Part shown: piece after piece, positions 1 to 7,497 of the stretch
How positions within the stretch are numbered: the stretch's first letter is position 1
Layout: the number at the start of each line of letters is the position of its first letter
Origin: Bacillota bacterium
GTDB lineage: Bacteria; Bacillota; Clostridia; Lachnospirales; Lachnospiraceae
Direction: 5' to 3'
Length of the DNA stretch: 19,262 nucleotides
Assembly (NCBI GenBank): GCA_023402845.1
Contig: JAEYFP010000009.1
Coordinates: forward strand, 1-19,262
The notes under the pieces: generated by a model
Seen by the model: only the letters and a program-made list of their open reading frames with translations
The model's database searches: none
Told to the model about the DNA's origin: nothing
Made by a program: the position numbers and the translations under genes

Positions 1-2
1 GA

Positions 3-809
3 TCGACAGGTCCGACAGGCCCAACAGGCCCATACGGAACAGATGGGGAAGACGGAGCAACCGGTCCAACAGGCCCGACTGGCCCAACAGGCCCATCCGG
101 AACAGACGGAGAAGATGGATCGACAGGTCCAACGGGCCCAACAGGCCCATCCGGAACAGACGGAGAAGATGGAACAACAGGCCCGACTGGCCCGACAGGC
201 CCATCCGGAACAGACGGAGAAGATGGATCGACAGGTCCGACAGGCCCGACAGGCCCATCCGGAACAGACGGAGAAGATGGATCAACCGGCCCAACAGGCC
301 CCACAGGTCCGACAGGCCCCAATTTTGCCGTGGAAGGATTTTCTGCTTTTAAAACTTCCCTTTCCACCTCCACAAGTGCTCAGTTAACTTCTTGGACTGT
401 TTCATCTCCTTATTTTAATAATTCTAGTTTTAATGCGACTACAGGAAATTATACCATTCCGGTAACAGGAGTTTATTCTATTGAAGCAACCATAAATTAT
501 TCCACTACAGCAGCAGTATCTGTTCAACTTGGTGCAAGTGATAGCCCGGCGTTTGTCATAAGGCGAACTTCTCCAACGACCGATACTTTAATTACTGGAT
601 TATTCCCTATTCTGAATGTAGCTGTAGCGCTTGTTCTGACGTTAAGAGCAGTATTGGGAAAAGGCACAGTCACTTTAGCAGGTGAAGTAACGTTGAATCA
701 AGGAGATGTAATAGGACTTTATTATGAGGCCAACGGCATGACAATTTCTCTTAATTTAGGGGGAAGTGCTTCTGAAGGGATGGTATGGTCTGTTCATCGA
801 CTCACATAA
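3..809 (+). CDS. Collagen-like surface/exosporium protein, BclA type (5' end outside window)
   Basis: The frame is open from the left edge, so the start lies outside the window. The first ~106 codons are uninterrupted Gly-X-Y triplets, mostly GPT with acidic GTD-GED triplets. They are followed by a ~163-residue Gly/Ser/Thr/Val-rich beta domain (FNATTGNYTIPVTGVYSIEA, later LNQGDVIGLYYEA) ending in TAA. This layout matches BclA-like proteins: a triple-helical stalk with a C1q/TNF-like trimerisation head on the spore or cell surface. The phrase 'G.Y.IPVTGVYSIEA' is typical of these heads. GTG at 330 is an internal codon, not a start. A hairpin terminator follows 27 bases downstream. The family call is firm; exosporium location is inferred from the family and from the sporulation-type promoter before the related gene at 18830. 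Confidence 0.88.
   Translation, partial: STGPTGPTGPYGTDGEDGATGPTGPTGPTGPSGTDGEDGSTGPTGPTGPSGTDGEDGTTGPTGPTGPSGTDGEDGSTGPTGPTGPSGTDGEDGSTGPTGPTGPTGPNFAVEGFSAFKTSLSTSTSAQLTSWTVSSPYFNNSSFNATTGNYTIPVTGVYSIEATINYSTTAAVSVQLGASDSPAFVIRRTSPTTDTLITGLFPILNVAVALVLTLRAVLGKGTVTLAGEVTLNQGDVIGLYYEANGMTISLNLGGSASEGMVWSVHRLT
33..320 (+). repeat. Tandem 54-bp coding repeats of the collagen stalk
   Basis: Units begin at 33, 96, 150, 204 and 258. The first is 63 bp and the next three are 54 bp; the last runs into the end of the stalk. Each encodes a GTDGEDG block followed by several GPT triplets. The near identity of units at DNA level indicates recent copy-number change by slippage or recombination. The strongly charged GED triplets alternate with GPT triplets that are potential O-glycosylation sites, as in BclA. 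Confidence 0.9.
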
Positions 810-835
810 GATAAGAAAAATGACTATTTAGCTCT

Positions 836-874
836 AAAAGGCCTTTGCGAGGATCTTATTTCGCAGGGCCTTTT
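836..874 (+). terminator. Hairpin terminator after the collagen-like gene
   Basis: AAAAGGCCTTTGCGA pairs with TCGCAGGGCCTTTT across a 10-base loop, leaving a short T run on the + strand. The flanking A and T runs make it usable in both directions, so it could also end the leftward operon that finishes at 934. Confidence 0.75.
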
Positions 875-879
875 GGCCT

Positions 880-912
880 ATTTAAGAGAAGAAATAAAGA
901 AATCTCTTAAAT
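880..912. repeat. AT-rich inverted repeat between convergent genes
   Basis: ATTTAAGAGA at 880-889 pairs perfectly with TCTCTTAAAT at 903-912 across a 13-base loop. It lies between the + strand terminator and the end of the leftward GrpB gene. It has no clear U tract, so it may be an auxiliary hairpin for the leftward transcript or chance AT-rich symmetry. Confidence 0.4.
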
Positions 913-933
913 GACTGTTCAGTCCTCCATGAT

Positions 934-1503
934 TTATAATGTTTGATCGTATCGTCTTCCATATTTCAAAACGGCCTTGCGGGTATATTCACCTACAAAA
1001 GCACTTTTCGCCTCGGTGTATCCGTCCCGGTTATGTTCAAAGGGTTTCCAAAGGGAAAGCTTCAGCTCTTCATACTCCTTTGCCACTTTGGGATACTCAT
1101 TTAAATAATCTCTGAAATACAGCTCATCATTATCGCCAAAGCCGCGCAGATGCAGGTGAAACACTTTCTCGGCAAAGCCGCCGGGTGTGTACCCTTTATT
1201 AAAATCAATGCGTGTTTGGCTTTCAGCCATACAGGTATAGCCATTATTCAGCAACAGCTTCTTAATAAGAGGAAATTCTTTTAATTCAGACTCCACCACT
1301 AGATCGATGATAGGTTTTGCCCATATTCCATTGATCGAGGTACTTCCTATGTGATGTATCCTGACCTCATCAGGCAGGAAGGCGCGAAGAAACTCTGCTT
1401 CTTGTCGATACCATCCCTTCCAAAAAGGTTTGTGATCGGTCAGCTTGATGGGAAAGAGCTGCCACAGCTCTTCCAATGACATATCTGATAAGGGTTTGCT
1501 CAT
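934..1503 (-). CDS. GrpB family protein (UPF0157, nucleotidyltransferase-like)
   Basis: The protein has 189 residues, the usual size for the family. The diagnostic stretch is present near residues 50-70: IHHIGSTSI, then G-I-W-A-KPIIDLVV. This corresponds to the nucleotidyltransferase-like GS motif and acidic metal-binding segment seen in GrpB/UPF0157 proteins. Later FHLHLRGFG and F-R-D-Y-L-N-E-Y-P also match. The substrate is unknown for most members. Two ATG codons are adjacent (1506 and 1503). The second sits 6 bases after GGAGG and is preferred; the first would leave only 3 bases. The gene lies about 22 bases downstream of the membrane-protein gene and is probably co-transcribed with it. 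Confidence 0.85.
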   Translation of the reverse strand: MSKPLSDMSLEELWQLFPIKLTDHKPFWKGWYRQEAEFLRAFLPDEVRIHHIGSTSINGIWAKPIIDLVVESELKEFPLIKKLLLNNGYTCMAESQTRIDFNKGYTPGGFAEKVFHLHLRGFGDNDELYFRDYLNEYPKVAKEYEELKLSLWKPFEHNRDGYTEAKSAFVGEYTRKAVLKYGRRYDQTL

Positions 1504-1525
1504 CATATTCCTCCTGATTCTTGTA

Positions 1526-1993
1526 CTATTTTTTATATTCCCTGCACCATTTCAAGCAATAGGATATCATAGCCAGAATCAGATTGATGGTAATCAAGGC
1601 AATTCCAACAGTGTAAATACTGATGTTTGCGTTTTCCAAAAATGTCAGGGAGAAAAAACGGGTCCCTGCCAATACGGCCATGGAAACGATCAGGCCAAAA
1701 ACCAATACTTGGTACGCGGTTTTTGTCGATTCAGCTACAATGATTTTTTCCCGTTCATCTGCAAATGACAGTTCGGAGTCTTTATATAGAGATTTTTTCC
1801 CTTTTCTAAAAATGAAGAATCTGAATCCTGCAAACAGAATTAAATATACGATAAAAACAACAGGCAATACTCCGGTTACAGCATAAAACCCGTCTGCGCC
1901 CGTGCTGTATTCCGAAAAGGGTTGAGTGAGCATCAGGCCCATCAGAGCAAATAAAATGCTGTTTCCAACACATTCATAAACAACTTTTTTCAT
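1526..1993 (-). CDS. Four-helix membrane protein next to an Xre-type regulator
   Basis: The 155-residue product has four hydrophobic segments, near residues 8-24, 38-58, 91-110 and 123-145. The soluble loop between helices 2 and 3 contains SFADEREKIIVAESTKTAYQ. A DERE-K-I...K/T-Y loop of this kind is typical of small uncharacterised membrane proteins (DUF2178-like) that are commonly found paired with a short Xre regulator. The start ATG overlaps the regulator stop as ATGA, with AAGGAGA upstream, so translation is probably coupled. The biochemical function is unknown; a role in sensing or resisting an envelope stress is only a guess from the pairing. Confidence 0.75.
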   Translation of the reverse strand: MKKVVYECVGNSILFALMGLMLTQPFSEYSTGADGFYAVTGVLPVVFIVYLILFAGFRFFIFRKGKKSLYKDSELSFADEREKIIVAESTKTAYQVLVFGLIVSMAVLAGTRFFSLTFLENANISIYTVGIALITINLILAMISYCLKWCREYKK

Positions 1994-2199
1994 AATATGG
2001 TCTCCTTAAAAAACATCTCTTCAATGGGGCTATGCAGGACTTCTGACAATTTCATGGCTAACAGAAGCGATGGAACATAGCTTCCTTTTTCCAACGATAT
2101 GATGGTCTGCCTTGTCACGCCTACCAATTCGGCAAGTTCACCCTGCGTCAGGCCCTTGCTGACACGCAGTTCCTTTACATGATTTTTGAGTGTTTCCAA
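1990..2199 (-). CDS. Short Xre-family helix-turn-helix regulator (TTG start)
   Basis: The protein has 69 residues and is almost wholly one HTH_3 domain: VKELRVSKGLTQGELAELVG, then VTRQTIISLEKGSYVPSLLL, then LHSPIEEMFF. This is a classic small Cro/Xre repressor of the YozG/YgzD type. The open frame extends upstream to 2283, but the preferred start is TTG at 2199, which follows GGAGGTGATTGC; the residues before it do not look like the family. The gene overlaps the membrane-protein gene by 4 bases. The promoter lies inside an 18-bp palindrome directly upstream, which strongly suggests that the protein represses its own operon. Confidence 0.88.
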   Translation of the reverse strand: METLKNHVKELRVSKGLTQGELAELVGVTRQTIISLEKGSYVPSLLLAMKLSEVLHSPIEEMFFKETIL

Positions 2200-2214
2200 G
2201 CAATCACCTCCAAA

Positions 2215-2256
2215 AAAAGTATAGTTGACTTTACAAGCAAAGTCAACTATACTTTT
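2215..2256 (-). promoter_or_regulatory. Promoter embedded in a perfect 18-bp-arm palindrome (likely autoregulatory operator)
   Basis: AAAAGTATAGTTGACTTT and its exact reverse complement flank a 6-base loop. Read leftward, TTGACT (2246-2241) and TATACT (2223-2218) are separated by exactly 17 bases, so the palindrome contains a complete sigma-A promoter. Because it is a palindrome, the same -35/-10 pair also exists in mirror image on the + strand. The predicted leftward transcript starts close to the GGAGGTGA ribosome site at 2211-2204, giving a leader of roughly 12 bases. A dimeric Xre repressor bound here would cover the whole promoter. Confidence 0.82.
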
Positions 2257-2318
2257 GCAAAAGGGGCTAAAAATTCTTGACAATTAATTTCATTTCATAA
2301 GACCATAGTAATCCGGCC

Positions 2319-4547
2319 TTAATTGTAATTGAGATTCCTCTCATCCATCCCTTCAAATTGCACTTGACTTTCGTCAATCTTAATTGTGATTAAATCGCTG
2401 CTGTACTCCTCAGCCAAAGAAACCATTTTCTCAATGACATCGCGTTCTGTCAGCTTCAGTAAATCGTCCAGCGGGGTTTCATCCCAAAAGGCTTGGATGG
2501 CGTTTATCATACCACCGACTGAGCGATCACGTTCACTTATGGTCAGCTTTTGTTTGTCTGCAATATGATAGGGAAACTGGTACCACAAATTGCACCAGGC
2601 AAGAGAATTCCCGTCACCCGTGTCTTTATAGAGATTAACACCACCATGCCACGGATCTTGCTCGGGTTTTCCTGTATTCAGACTTTGTATCATGCGGAAG
2701 TTTTCCTCGCCTGAGAGCGTACTCGTCAATGCCACAAAAGAGCGTTCCTCTGCGGATAATTCTACTTGATAATCGTTTAGGCTGGCATCCTCTGCAATAC
2801 GTTCTGTGCGGTCAAAATCCTCATTGCCCCAATCTAAAAGAGCAGCATTAAAATCTGATACTTTCCTCTGCAAATAATTGGGTGTCATCAATACCAGCAG
2901 GGAGGCATAATCCTCCTTCGTGGCGTTGGGATATCTGCGTTTTTCTTCGGAGAGATCATCCCCTGACGAGAGGGATTGACTGTCGTCATGCAGAACTAAC
3001 GGGGTAAAGAAATATTCAACGCTGATAGACAAATTCTCACTGCTCCATTTTTTTGCCAAACTCTCAGCCAGCGCGTCAAATGTATTCCTTATGCCCTGTT
3101 CGTCCTGCAATTCTTCCTTTGTCTGTTTCCCAAAGAATGCGGACAGTTCAGATAATACCCCTTGGCGGGTTTTTGAATATTCACGGACAGTTACCTGATC
3201 AGCGTTCAATACAGACAAGGAACAGTAATAACCGAATTCCGCATTGCGATCAGCATCTTCATAGGCGCTTGACGCATGGCCATCAAAGCTCCACACCTTC
3301 CAACCCTCGGCGATCAGAGGAAAAAGCTCATAATGCAGAAAAGCGGCAATATCATTCGTATCCTTTAGTTCCGCAAGCTGAATATCCTCATGAAACCGTT
3401 CCAGTAACGGCGGATATTCTGCCGTATCGGTAGCCCTCCAGACTTTTTCCTGAAACTCGGCGATACTCATATCTTTATAACCGTCAAATCGTAAAGCAAG
3501 AAGTTTGCCGTATGCTTCATCTGTAAAAGCCGTGTTTGGAATCGTTGCTGCCGTATTTTCAGCCGCAACCAGGACCGCACCTGTAAGTATAATTCCTGTA
3601 AGCACGATACAAAGAATAATTATACCGGCTTTTTTGCGTTTGCTGTCCAGTATAGATGCGATGCGATTTTTCATCCCTCTTTTTCCGCCATAAAAATTGG
3701 TCGACAAAGCAGTTTGATGCGTTTTGCCGCCACGGACAACTGCAATAATGGTTTCTCCGTATTGCCTGCGCATCTGCATAGTCTCATTTTCAAGAACGAG
3801 TGCATCACAGGCGATTTCGCATTGAACTGAAGTGGCTCTTGCCATGAAGTAGACGATGGGGTTAAACCAATGCAAAACAGTTGCCGCTAAAACAATTGTT
3901 TTATACCATAGGTCGTGCCGCTTAAAATGTGTCAGTTCATGCCGTAAAATAAAAATCAGCTCATGTTCCGATAGCTGGATAGATGGCATGAGAATGACCG
4001 GACGAAAAAAGCCAACCATCATAGGACTGGAAATACTGGGACAGGTTTTGTATTCAATTTGTGCCTTGATTTTCTGTTCCTGTTTCAACCTATCCAAAAT
4101 TCGGAGAATTTCGGGCGTAGTCCCGGCTTCACTCCAACGATTTACCATTTTCATAAAACGATTGTGCCTCAAAATTTGATAGACTGATATAACAACAATA
4201 CCAGCCAGCCAAAGGAAAAAGGCAATTTCCCACATTGATAATTGGGGTATATTCTCTTGTATTAAGGGAGCAGGAGTCAATGCTCCCGCAGTGGTAGTTG
4301 CTATAGGGAAATCGAGAGTAAGCTGTACAGGCATGAACGGTGTATTGGTGTTTTGCGCAGACAAAAAGGGAAGTTCTATCAAAGGCCGAAACGGAATCAT
4401 CCAGGCAACCGCAATCACCAACCATACCATGTAACGCCATTTGGGAGCATACCGTTTGGAAACAATCGGAAGAACAATAGCATACAAAAGCGTTATGACT
4501 GACATGGACAGGGAGCACTTTAGCAGCGCCGTTAAACATGTTTCCAT
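2319..4547 (-). CDS. M56-family (BlaR1/MecR1-like) membrane metalloprotease with a novel extracellular domain
   Basis: The 742-residue product has N-terminal membrane helices (about 12-30, 38-52, 105-125). A cytoplasmic zinc-protease domain follows, with HELTH at 203-207 and the downstream CEIACDALVL (E244), the M56 third-ligand motif. A fourth helix lies near 303-325, followed by about 415 extracellular residues. In BlaR1/MecR1 the sensor is a penicillin-binding-like domain with an SxxK motif. I do not see that here, so the ligand is probably not a beta-lactam. The start ATG lies 1 base after the BlaI stop, and its GGAGGG site is inside the BlaI gene, indicating translational coupling. The expected role is ligand sensing that leads to inactivation of the BlaI partner. 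The target genes cannot be named from the window. Confidence 0.88.
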   Translation of the reverse strand: METCLTALLKCSLSMSVITLLYAIVLPIVSKRYAPKWRYMVWLVIAVAWMIPFRPLIELPFLSAQNTNTPFMPVQLTLDFPIATTTAGALTPAPLIQENIPQLSMWEIAFFLWLAGIVVISVYQILRHNRFMKMVNRWSEAGTTPEILRILDRLKQEQKIKAQIEYKTCPSISSPMMVGFFRPVILMPSIQLSEHELIFILRHELTHFKRHDLWYKTIVLAATVLHWFNPIVYFMARATSVQCEIACDALVLENETMQMRRQYGETIIAVVRGGKTHQTALSTNFYGGKRGMKNRIASILDSKRKKAGIIILCIVLTGIILTGAVLVAAENTAATIPNTAFTDEAYGKLLALRFDGYKDMSIAEFQEKVWRATDTAEYPPLLERFHEDIQLAELKDTNDIAAFLHYELFPLIAEGWKVWSFDGHASSAYEDADRNAEFGYYCSLSVLNADQVTVREYSKTRQGVLSELSAFFGKQTKEELQDEQGIRNTFDALAESLAKKWSSENLSISVEYFFTPLVLHDDSQSLSSGDDLSEEKRRYPNATKEDYASLLVLMTPNYLQRKVSDFNAALLDWGNEDFDRTERIAEDASLNDYQVELSAEERSFVALTSTLSGEENFRMIQSLNTGKPEQDPWHGGVNLYKDTGDGNSLAWCNLWYQFPYHIADKQKLTISERDRSVGGMINAIQAFWDETPLDDLLKLTERDVIEKMVSLAEEYSSDLITIKIDESQVQFEGMDERNLNYN

Positions 4548-4548
4548 A

Positions 4549-4926
4549 TCAATCCCTCCTGTCTTTCAGCCACTTGGTAAGGTCGTCAAGGTCGCTGTCT
4601 TTTATTTTCTTCCCCTCATATAGCGTTGTAATCAGGCTTGCAAAAGAATTGCCGTGAAAGCGCTTCATAAAATCTCCGGTTTCGAACTTTAAATAATCCT
4701 CCTTGTTTATAAGTGGAAAATAGGTCCGCTCCTTGCTATTTTTTTCAGTGCGTAAAAAGCCGCGCTCGACTAAGCGAGCCATCAGTGTAAGGATGGTTTG
4801 TGCTTTCCAGTCCTTTTCTTTGCCCAACTGTTCCATAATGATGCTGGTTGTAACAGGCGGCTCATTCGCCCACACCACTTTCATAATTTCAAACTCCGCA
4901 TCAGGGAGTTTTTTAATTGAGTTCAT
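4549..4926 (-). CDS. BlaI/MecI/CopY-family repressor
   Basis: The 125-residue product matches the family in length and features. The N-terminal winged helix reads LPDAEFEIMKVVWANEPPVT, then WKAQTILTLMARLVERGFL, then the wing region with RTYFPLI. The C-terminal helices are for dimerisation. The family's usual protease-sensitive region lies in the C-terminal half. The ATG has a GGAGGG site upstream. Two copies of a TACAacTGTc operator lie in its own promoter, so it should be autorepressed. It is paired with the M56 protease downstream, the standard partner that relieves repression. Confidence 0.92.
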   Translation of the reverse strand: MNSIKKLPDAEFEIMKVVWANEPPVTTSIIMEQLGKEKDWKAQTILTLMARLVERGFLRTEKNSKERTYFPLINKEDYLKFETGDFMKRFHGNSFASLITTLYEGKKIKDSDLDDLTKWLKDRRD

Positions 4927-4938
4927 ATACAGCCCTCC

Positions 4939-4979
4939 ATATTCTACAACTGTCTTTCGTATATTCTACAACTGTCTTT
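4939..4979 (-). promoter_or_regulatory. Twin BlaI-type operators
   Basis: A 19-bp sequence, ATATTCTACAACTGTCTTT, occurs twice as an exact direct repeat at 4939-4957 and 4961-4979, with a 22-bp period (two helical turns). Each contains TACAACTGTC, an imperfect form of the TACA-N2-TGTA dyad bound by BlaI/MecI repressors. One copy overlaps the -10 box and spacer, the other the predicted transcription start and leader. Confidence 0.82.
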
Positions 4980-4991
4980 AATTGCTGTCAA
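4963..4991 (-). promoter_or_regulatory. Sigma-A promoter of the BlaI-M56 operon
   Basis: Read leftward, TTGACA (4991-4986) is followed after exactly 17 bases by TAGAAT (4968-4963). The -35 box is a perfect consensus. The -10 box and spacer lie within the upstream copy of the operator, consistent with repression by blocking polymerase. Confidence 0.8.
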
Positions 4992-5046
4992 GGAGATCGC
5001 TTAAAAAATTTTTCAAAAATGACTTTAATGCTTTTTGAGCGGAATA

Positions 5047-5075
5047 TTGTAAAGGTTTATAAACTGTGCTAAAAT
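5047..5075 (+). promoter_or_regulatory. Residual promoter of a decayed gene
   Basis: TTGTAA and TAAAAT are separated by 17 bases. They lie upstream of a good ribosome site (GAAGGTGG, 5085-5092) and the ATG at 5099. The expression signals appear intact although the gene behind them is broken. Confidence 0.5.
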
Positions 5076-5098
5076 TTATTATACGAAGGTGGCTTGAT

Positions 5099-5336
5099 AT
5101 GACGTTTGCTGAAGCCCTGAAAATATGCGCAAAGAGCTCAATCTTACACAGGAAGCACTTGAGGGGTCTTTGGGTAAAACCTACGAATCCCTGCTGGGGA
5201 TCAGCCAGCTTTATTTTGAAGGGCGCAGCCTGCATTCTGCTCTTTTGTGGCAAATTATGATCTACCGTATAATGTTCTCGCGCTGGAGCAGCGGATCATG
5301 CGTTGTCACCGGCAGGGGCAGCAGAATCCTAAATGA
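5099..5336 (+). pseudogene. Relic joining an Xre-type N-terminus to an SNF2-helicase C-terminus
   Basis: The ATG at 5099 opens MTFAEALK. After a one-base slip near 5125 it continues in another frame as MRKELNLTQEALEGSLG, the start of an Xre-type helix-turn-helix. From about 5216 the sequence changes character: FEGRSLH, then after another one-base slip near 5238, CSFVANYDLPYNVLALEQRI followed by MRCHRQGQQNPK and a stop at 5334. The NYDLP-N...EQRI-R-HRQGQ pattern is helicase motif V/VI of SNF2-family ATPases. Most of the helicase is therefore missing, and the two ends are fused by deletion. Both parts suggest a lost defence or restriction-type locus. The helicase motif is the most secure part; the HTH part is a good but shorter match. 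Confidence 0.68.
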
Positions 5337-5381
5337 ACCCGTTTAATTTTGTTACAAAAATATAGATATGGATGTGATACA

Positions 5382-6116
5382 ATGCTTCGATTTGCCCTTT
5401 GTGACGACCAACCGCAAGAACTGAAAATAATTCATAATCTATTGTCCGAATATTTCTCGGTGAATGCGACGGATGCGCAAGTTATTGAATTTACTCATCC
5501 GGACAAGTTGCTGGCCGCCATTGAAACAGAGAGCTACCATCTCTACATATTGGATATTGTGATGCCGATGGTGAGTGGACTAGAACTTGGAAAAGCAATC
5601 CGCGGTCTTGACCGTCAGGCGCAAATTATCTTTGTTACAACAGAACCGCAATATGCATTACAGGCATATGCCGCAAGTCCGGCGAATTATCTGGTTAAGC
5701 CGGTACAAAAACAATCGTTGTTTAACACGCTTGATCTTGCCGTTTCCAAAATCGACATGAATGAGGAAGAAACGTTCGCCGTGCGAACCGGGGCTGGTAT
5801 GCGAATTTTAAAAATTTCGGATATTGCTTATTGTGAGTACTGTAACCACGTGGTGTTGTTTGGGCTGATAGACGGTGAGAAAGTGCAAAGTCGTACCGTT
5901 CGGGAGAATTTTTCGGAATATTGTGCGTCTATTTTAAAAAGCAAACACTTTTTGTCCTGCCATACGTCGTATATCATCAATATGCGGCGGGTAGAACGTT
6001 TTGATAAAGACAGCTTTAAGATGCGGGGTGATAAAACGGTTCCCATATCAACAAAGCGGTATAATTCGGTTCGGGATACCTATCTGGATTATTTGCTGGT
6101 AAAGGGGATGGTGTGA
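5382..6116 (+). CDS. LytTR-family response regulator (AgrA/ComE-like)
   Basis: The product has 244 residues. The receiver domain (1-120) has acidic pair D8/D9, phospho-acceptor D58 in YILDIVMP, the T-T of FVTTE, and K106 in ANYLVKP. A LytTR DNA-binding domain follows (about 140-240): ISDIAYCEYCNHVVLF, FLSCHTSYIINMRRVERF, and a C-terminal VPISTKRYNSVRDTYL. An upstream TTG at 5349 is in frame, but ATG at 5382 begins the receiver fold directly and is preceded by a weak GGATGTGAT site. The TGA shares its A with the ATG of the kinase gene, so the two form a coupled pair. It probably acts on the LytTR-like repeats downstream at 7426-7472. Confidence 0.9.
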   Translation: MLRFALCDDQPQELKIIHNLLSEYFSVNATDAQVIEFTHPDKLLAAIETESYHLYILDIVMPMVSGLELGKAIRGLDRQAQIIFVTTEPQYALQAYAASPANYLVKPVQKQSLFNTLDLAVSKIDMNEEETFAVRTGAGMRILKISDIAYCEYCNHVVLFGLIDGEKVQSRTVRENFSEYCASILKSKHFLSCHTSYIINMRRVERFDKDSFKMRGDKTVPISTKRYNSVRDTYLDYLLVKGMV

Positions 6117-7402
6117 TGTCGGAACTATTGCCCAATATTTTACGTGCGATGGTTTCAGCTATCGCCAACGCGCTGCTGCTGCTGACGCTTTTGCAGCCTA
6201 AATATTCCAAAAAAGTCACAAACCTAGTCATACTTGGTGTACTTTTTGCGAATTTCGGTACGGCACTGTATTGTTATCTCCTAGGGGATTTGACGCTGTT
6301 GACAAAAATCGATTTTGTCCTGTTCAGTGTGGTGTGTTTTGCAGTACGACCGGCTTTTAAAGACTCTTTGATGCAGTGGTTGTTTTCTTATTTTACCGTG
6401 CTGAATATCAGCGCGGCGGTCGTGGCCTTAAGTTTTATCGGCTCTCGTTTTCTGCCGTATCCCGCCTATGCCAATACGCTGATCCGCTTGATTCTGTTCG
6501 GTGCGTGTCTACTGGTTTTGCCCCGGCAAATTCGCCCGCTTTACAGGCAGGTGGTGGAGCATTGGACAGTGTACTTTGCCGTGGCGTTCAGTCTTATGGT
6601 TTCGTTTTTTTATTATTATTGGTTTACAGATGATATTGTTGTCACCCTGACCGAACAGGCGATTCCGCTTTTATTGGTAGTCTTTATGGGGCTTGCCGCC
6701 TATGTTTCTGTTTTTCTTTCGCTTAAAAATCTGCAAAAAGAGTTCGCTGTCAAGGAAGAAAACAGCAAAATGCAGGCGGAGCGGGAATATTTGCAGCTTG
6801 CTGCCGGAAACATGTCCCGACAGCTGGAGCTGATGGGTGAGGTTGCCGAGCAGAACAACCGCGCCACCCACAATCGCAGGCATTTTAACAATGTACTTTT
6901 AGAATTGCTGGAGCGCGGAGAAACAGGCGAAGCGTGCGAATTGCTGAATAGTCAAAATCAAACCCCTTTGCAGATTGACAAAGTGTATTGTGAAAATCCC
7001 GCCGTCAATGCCGCTGTGAGCCATTATGCCAACTTGGCGGAACAGAGCGGTATTCCAACAGAAATCAGACTGGATATTCCGGCAAACCTGAACATAGATT
7101 CTCTGGAGCTATGTATGGCGGTTTCTAACCTGATGGAGAATGCCATACAGGCGTGTGAACGGCTGCCTGAAAATATCCCTCGGTATCTTCGCTTTTCCTG
7201 CCTGTCTGTAGGGCGGTTGTTATTGGAACTGGAAAACCCTTGCCCAAAGGACACCCAATTAGATGAAAACGGCTGCCCCGCAGCTCACCGCGAAGGTCAC
7301 GGAATCGGCAGTAAAAGCGTATTTGCTTTTTCGAAAAAATATGACGGAGAACTGCTTTATAAAATTGAAAACAGCATTTTTAGTGTGCGCCTTTTGGTTT
7401 GA
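6116..7402 (+). CDS. AgrC-like sensor histidine kinase (HPK10/GHKL type)
   Basis: The product has 428 residues from ATG 6116; GTG at 6113 is an alternative start. About six membrane helices occupy residues 8-205. A coiled linker follows, then the phospho-acceptor region THNRRHFNN near residue 252. The usual RHD is changed to THN here, though a second histidine is kept four residues later. The ATPase domain has an N box (LCMAVSNLMENAIQACERL) and a G box (REGHGIGSKSV). The layout is that of Agr-type peptide-sensing kinases. No AgrB or AgrD is visible in the window, so the signal is unknown. A signal arising from the adjacent peptide cluster is attractive but unproven. Confidence 0.88.
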   Translation: MSELLPNILRAMVSAIANALLLLTLLQPKYSKKVTNLVILGVLFANFGTALYCYLLGDLTLLTKIDFVLFSVVCFAVRPAFKDSLMQWLFSYFTVLNISAAVVALSFIGSRFLPYPAYANTLIRLILFGACLLVLPRQIRPLYRQVVEHWTVYFAVAFSLMVSFFYYYWFTDDIVVTLTEQAIPLLLVVFMGLAAYVSVFLSLKNLQKEFAVKEENSKMQAEREYLQLAAGNMSRQLELMGEVAEQNNRATHNRRHFNNVLLELLERGETGEACELLNSQNQTPLQIDKVYCENPAVNAAVSHYANLAEQSGIPTEIRLDIPANLNIDSLELCMAVSNLMENAIQACERLPENIPRYLRFSCLSVGRLLLELENPCPKDTQLDENGCPAAHREGHGIGSKSVFAFSKKYDGELLYKIENSIFSVRLLV

Positions 7403-7425
7403 TCTTTTCCAAACGAACGTAAATC

Positions 7426-7472
7426 AAGTGTCGAAATAGGTTTTTAAGTGTAAAAATGAGTCGTTTAAGTGT
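7426..7472 (+). promoter_or_regulatory. Three AAGTGT direct repeats at helical spacing, candidate LytTR binding sites
   Basis: AAGTGT occurs at 7426, 7446 and 7467, steps of 20 and 21 bases. The last two copies are identical over 11 bases (TTTAAGTGTAA). LytTR regulators bind pairs of 9-bp direct repeats separated by about 12 bp, i.e. a 21-bp period. On the other strand the unit reads ACACTTAA, close to the ACAGTTAAG-type AgrA box. The location right after the LytTR regulator/kinase genes and before the lipoprotein gene supports this reading. Confidence 0.6.
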
Positions 7473-7490
7473 AACGGCTCATTTTTTATT
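7452..7490 (+). terminator. Hairpin terminator after the kinase gene, overlapping the repeat array
   Basis: AAAAATGAGTCGTT pairs with AACGGCTCATTTTTT (one G-T pair) around a 7-base loop, with a T-rich 3' side. The loop contains the third AAGTGT repeat and the stem overlaps the end of the second. End-of-transcript structure and regulator sites therefore share the same bases. Confidence 0.65.
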
Positions 7491-7497
7491 TGTTTTT

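Noticed and set aside
33..320. Regularly spaced repeats that could suggest a CRISPR array
   Set aside because: The repeats are in phase with an open Gly-X-Y frame, have no unique spacers, and continue into a collagen-protein head.
43..387. Gln/Ala-rich 114-residue frame starting at 43
   Set aside because: It is an out-of-frame reading of the collagen repeats; the true frame is open across the whole region and leads into a recognisable head domain.
5382..7402. A complete agr quorum-sensing locus
   Set aside because: Only the regulator and kinase are found; no AgrB-type membrane protease or AgrD-type peptide gene is visible between 5382 and 8416.
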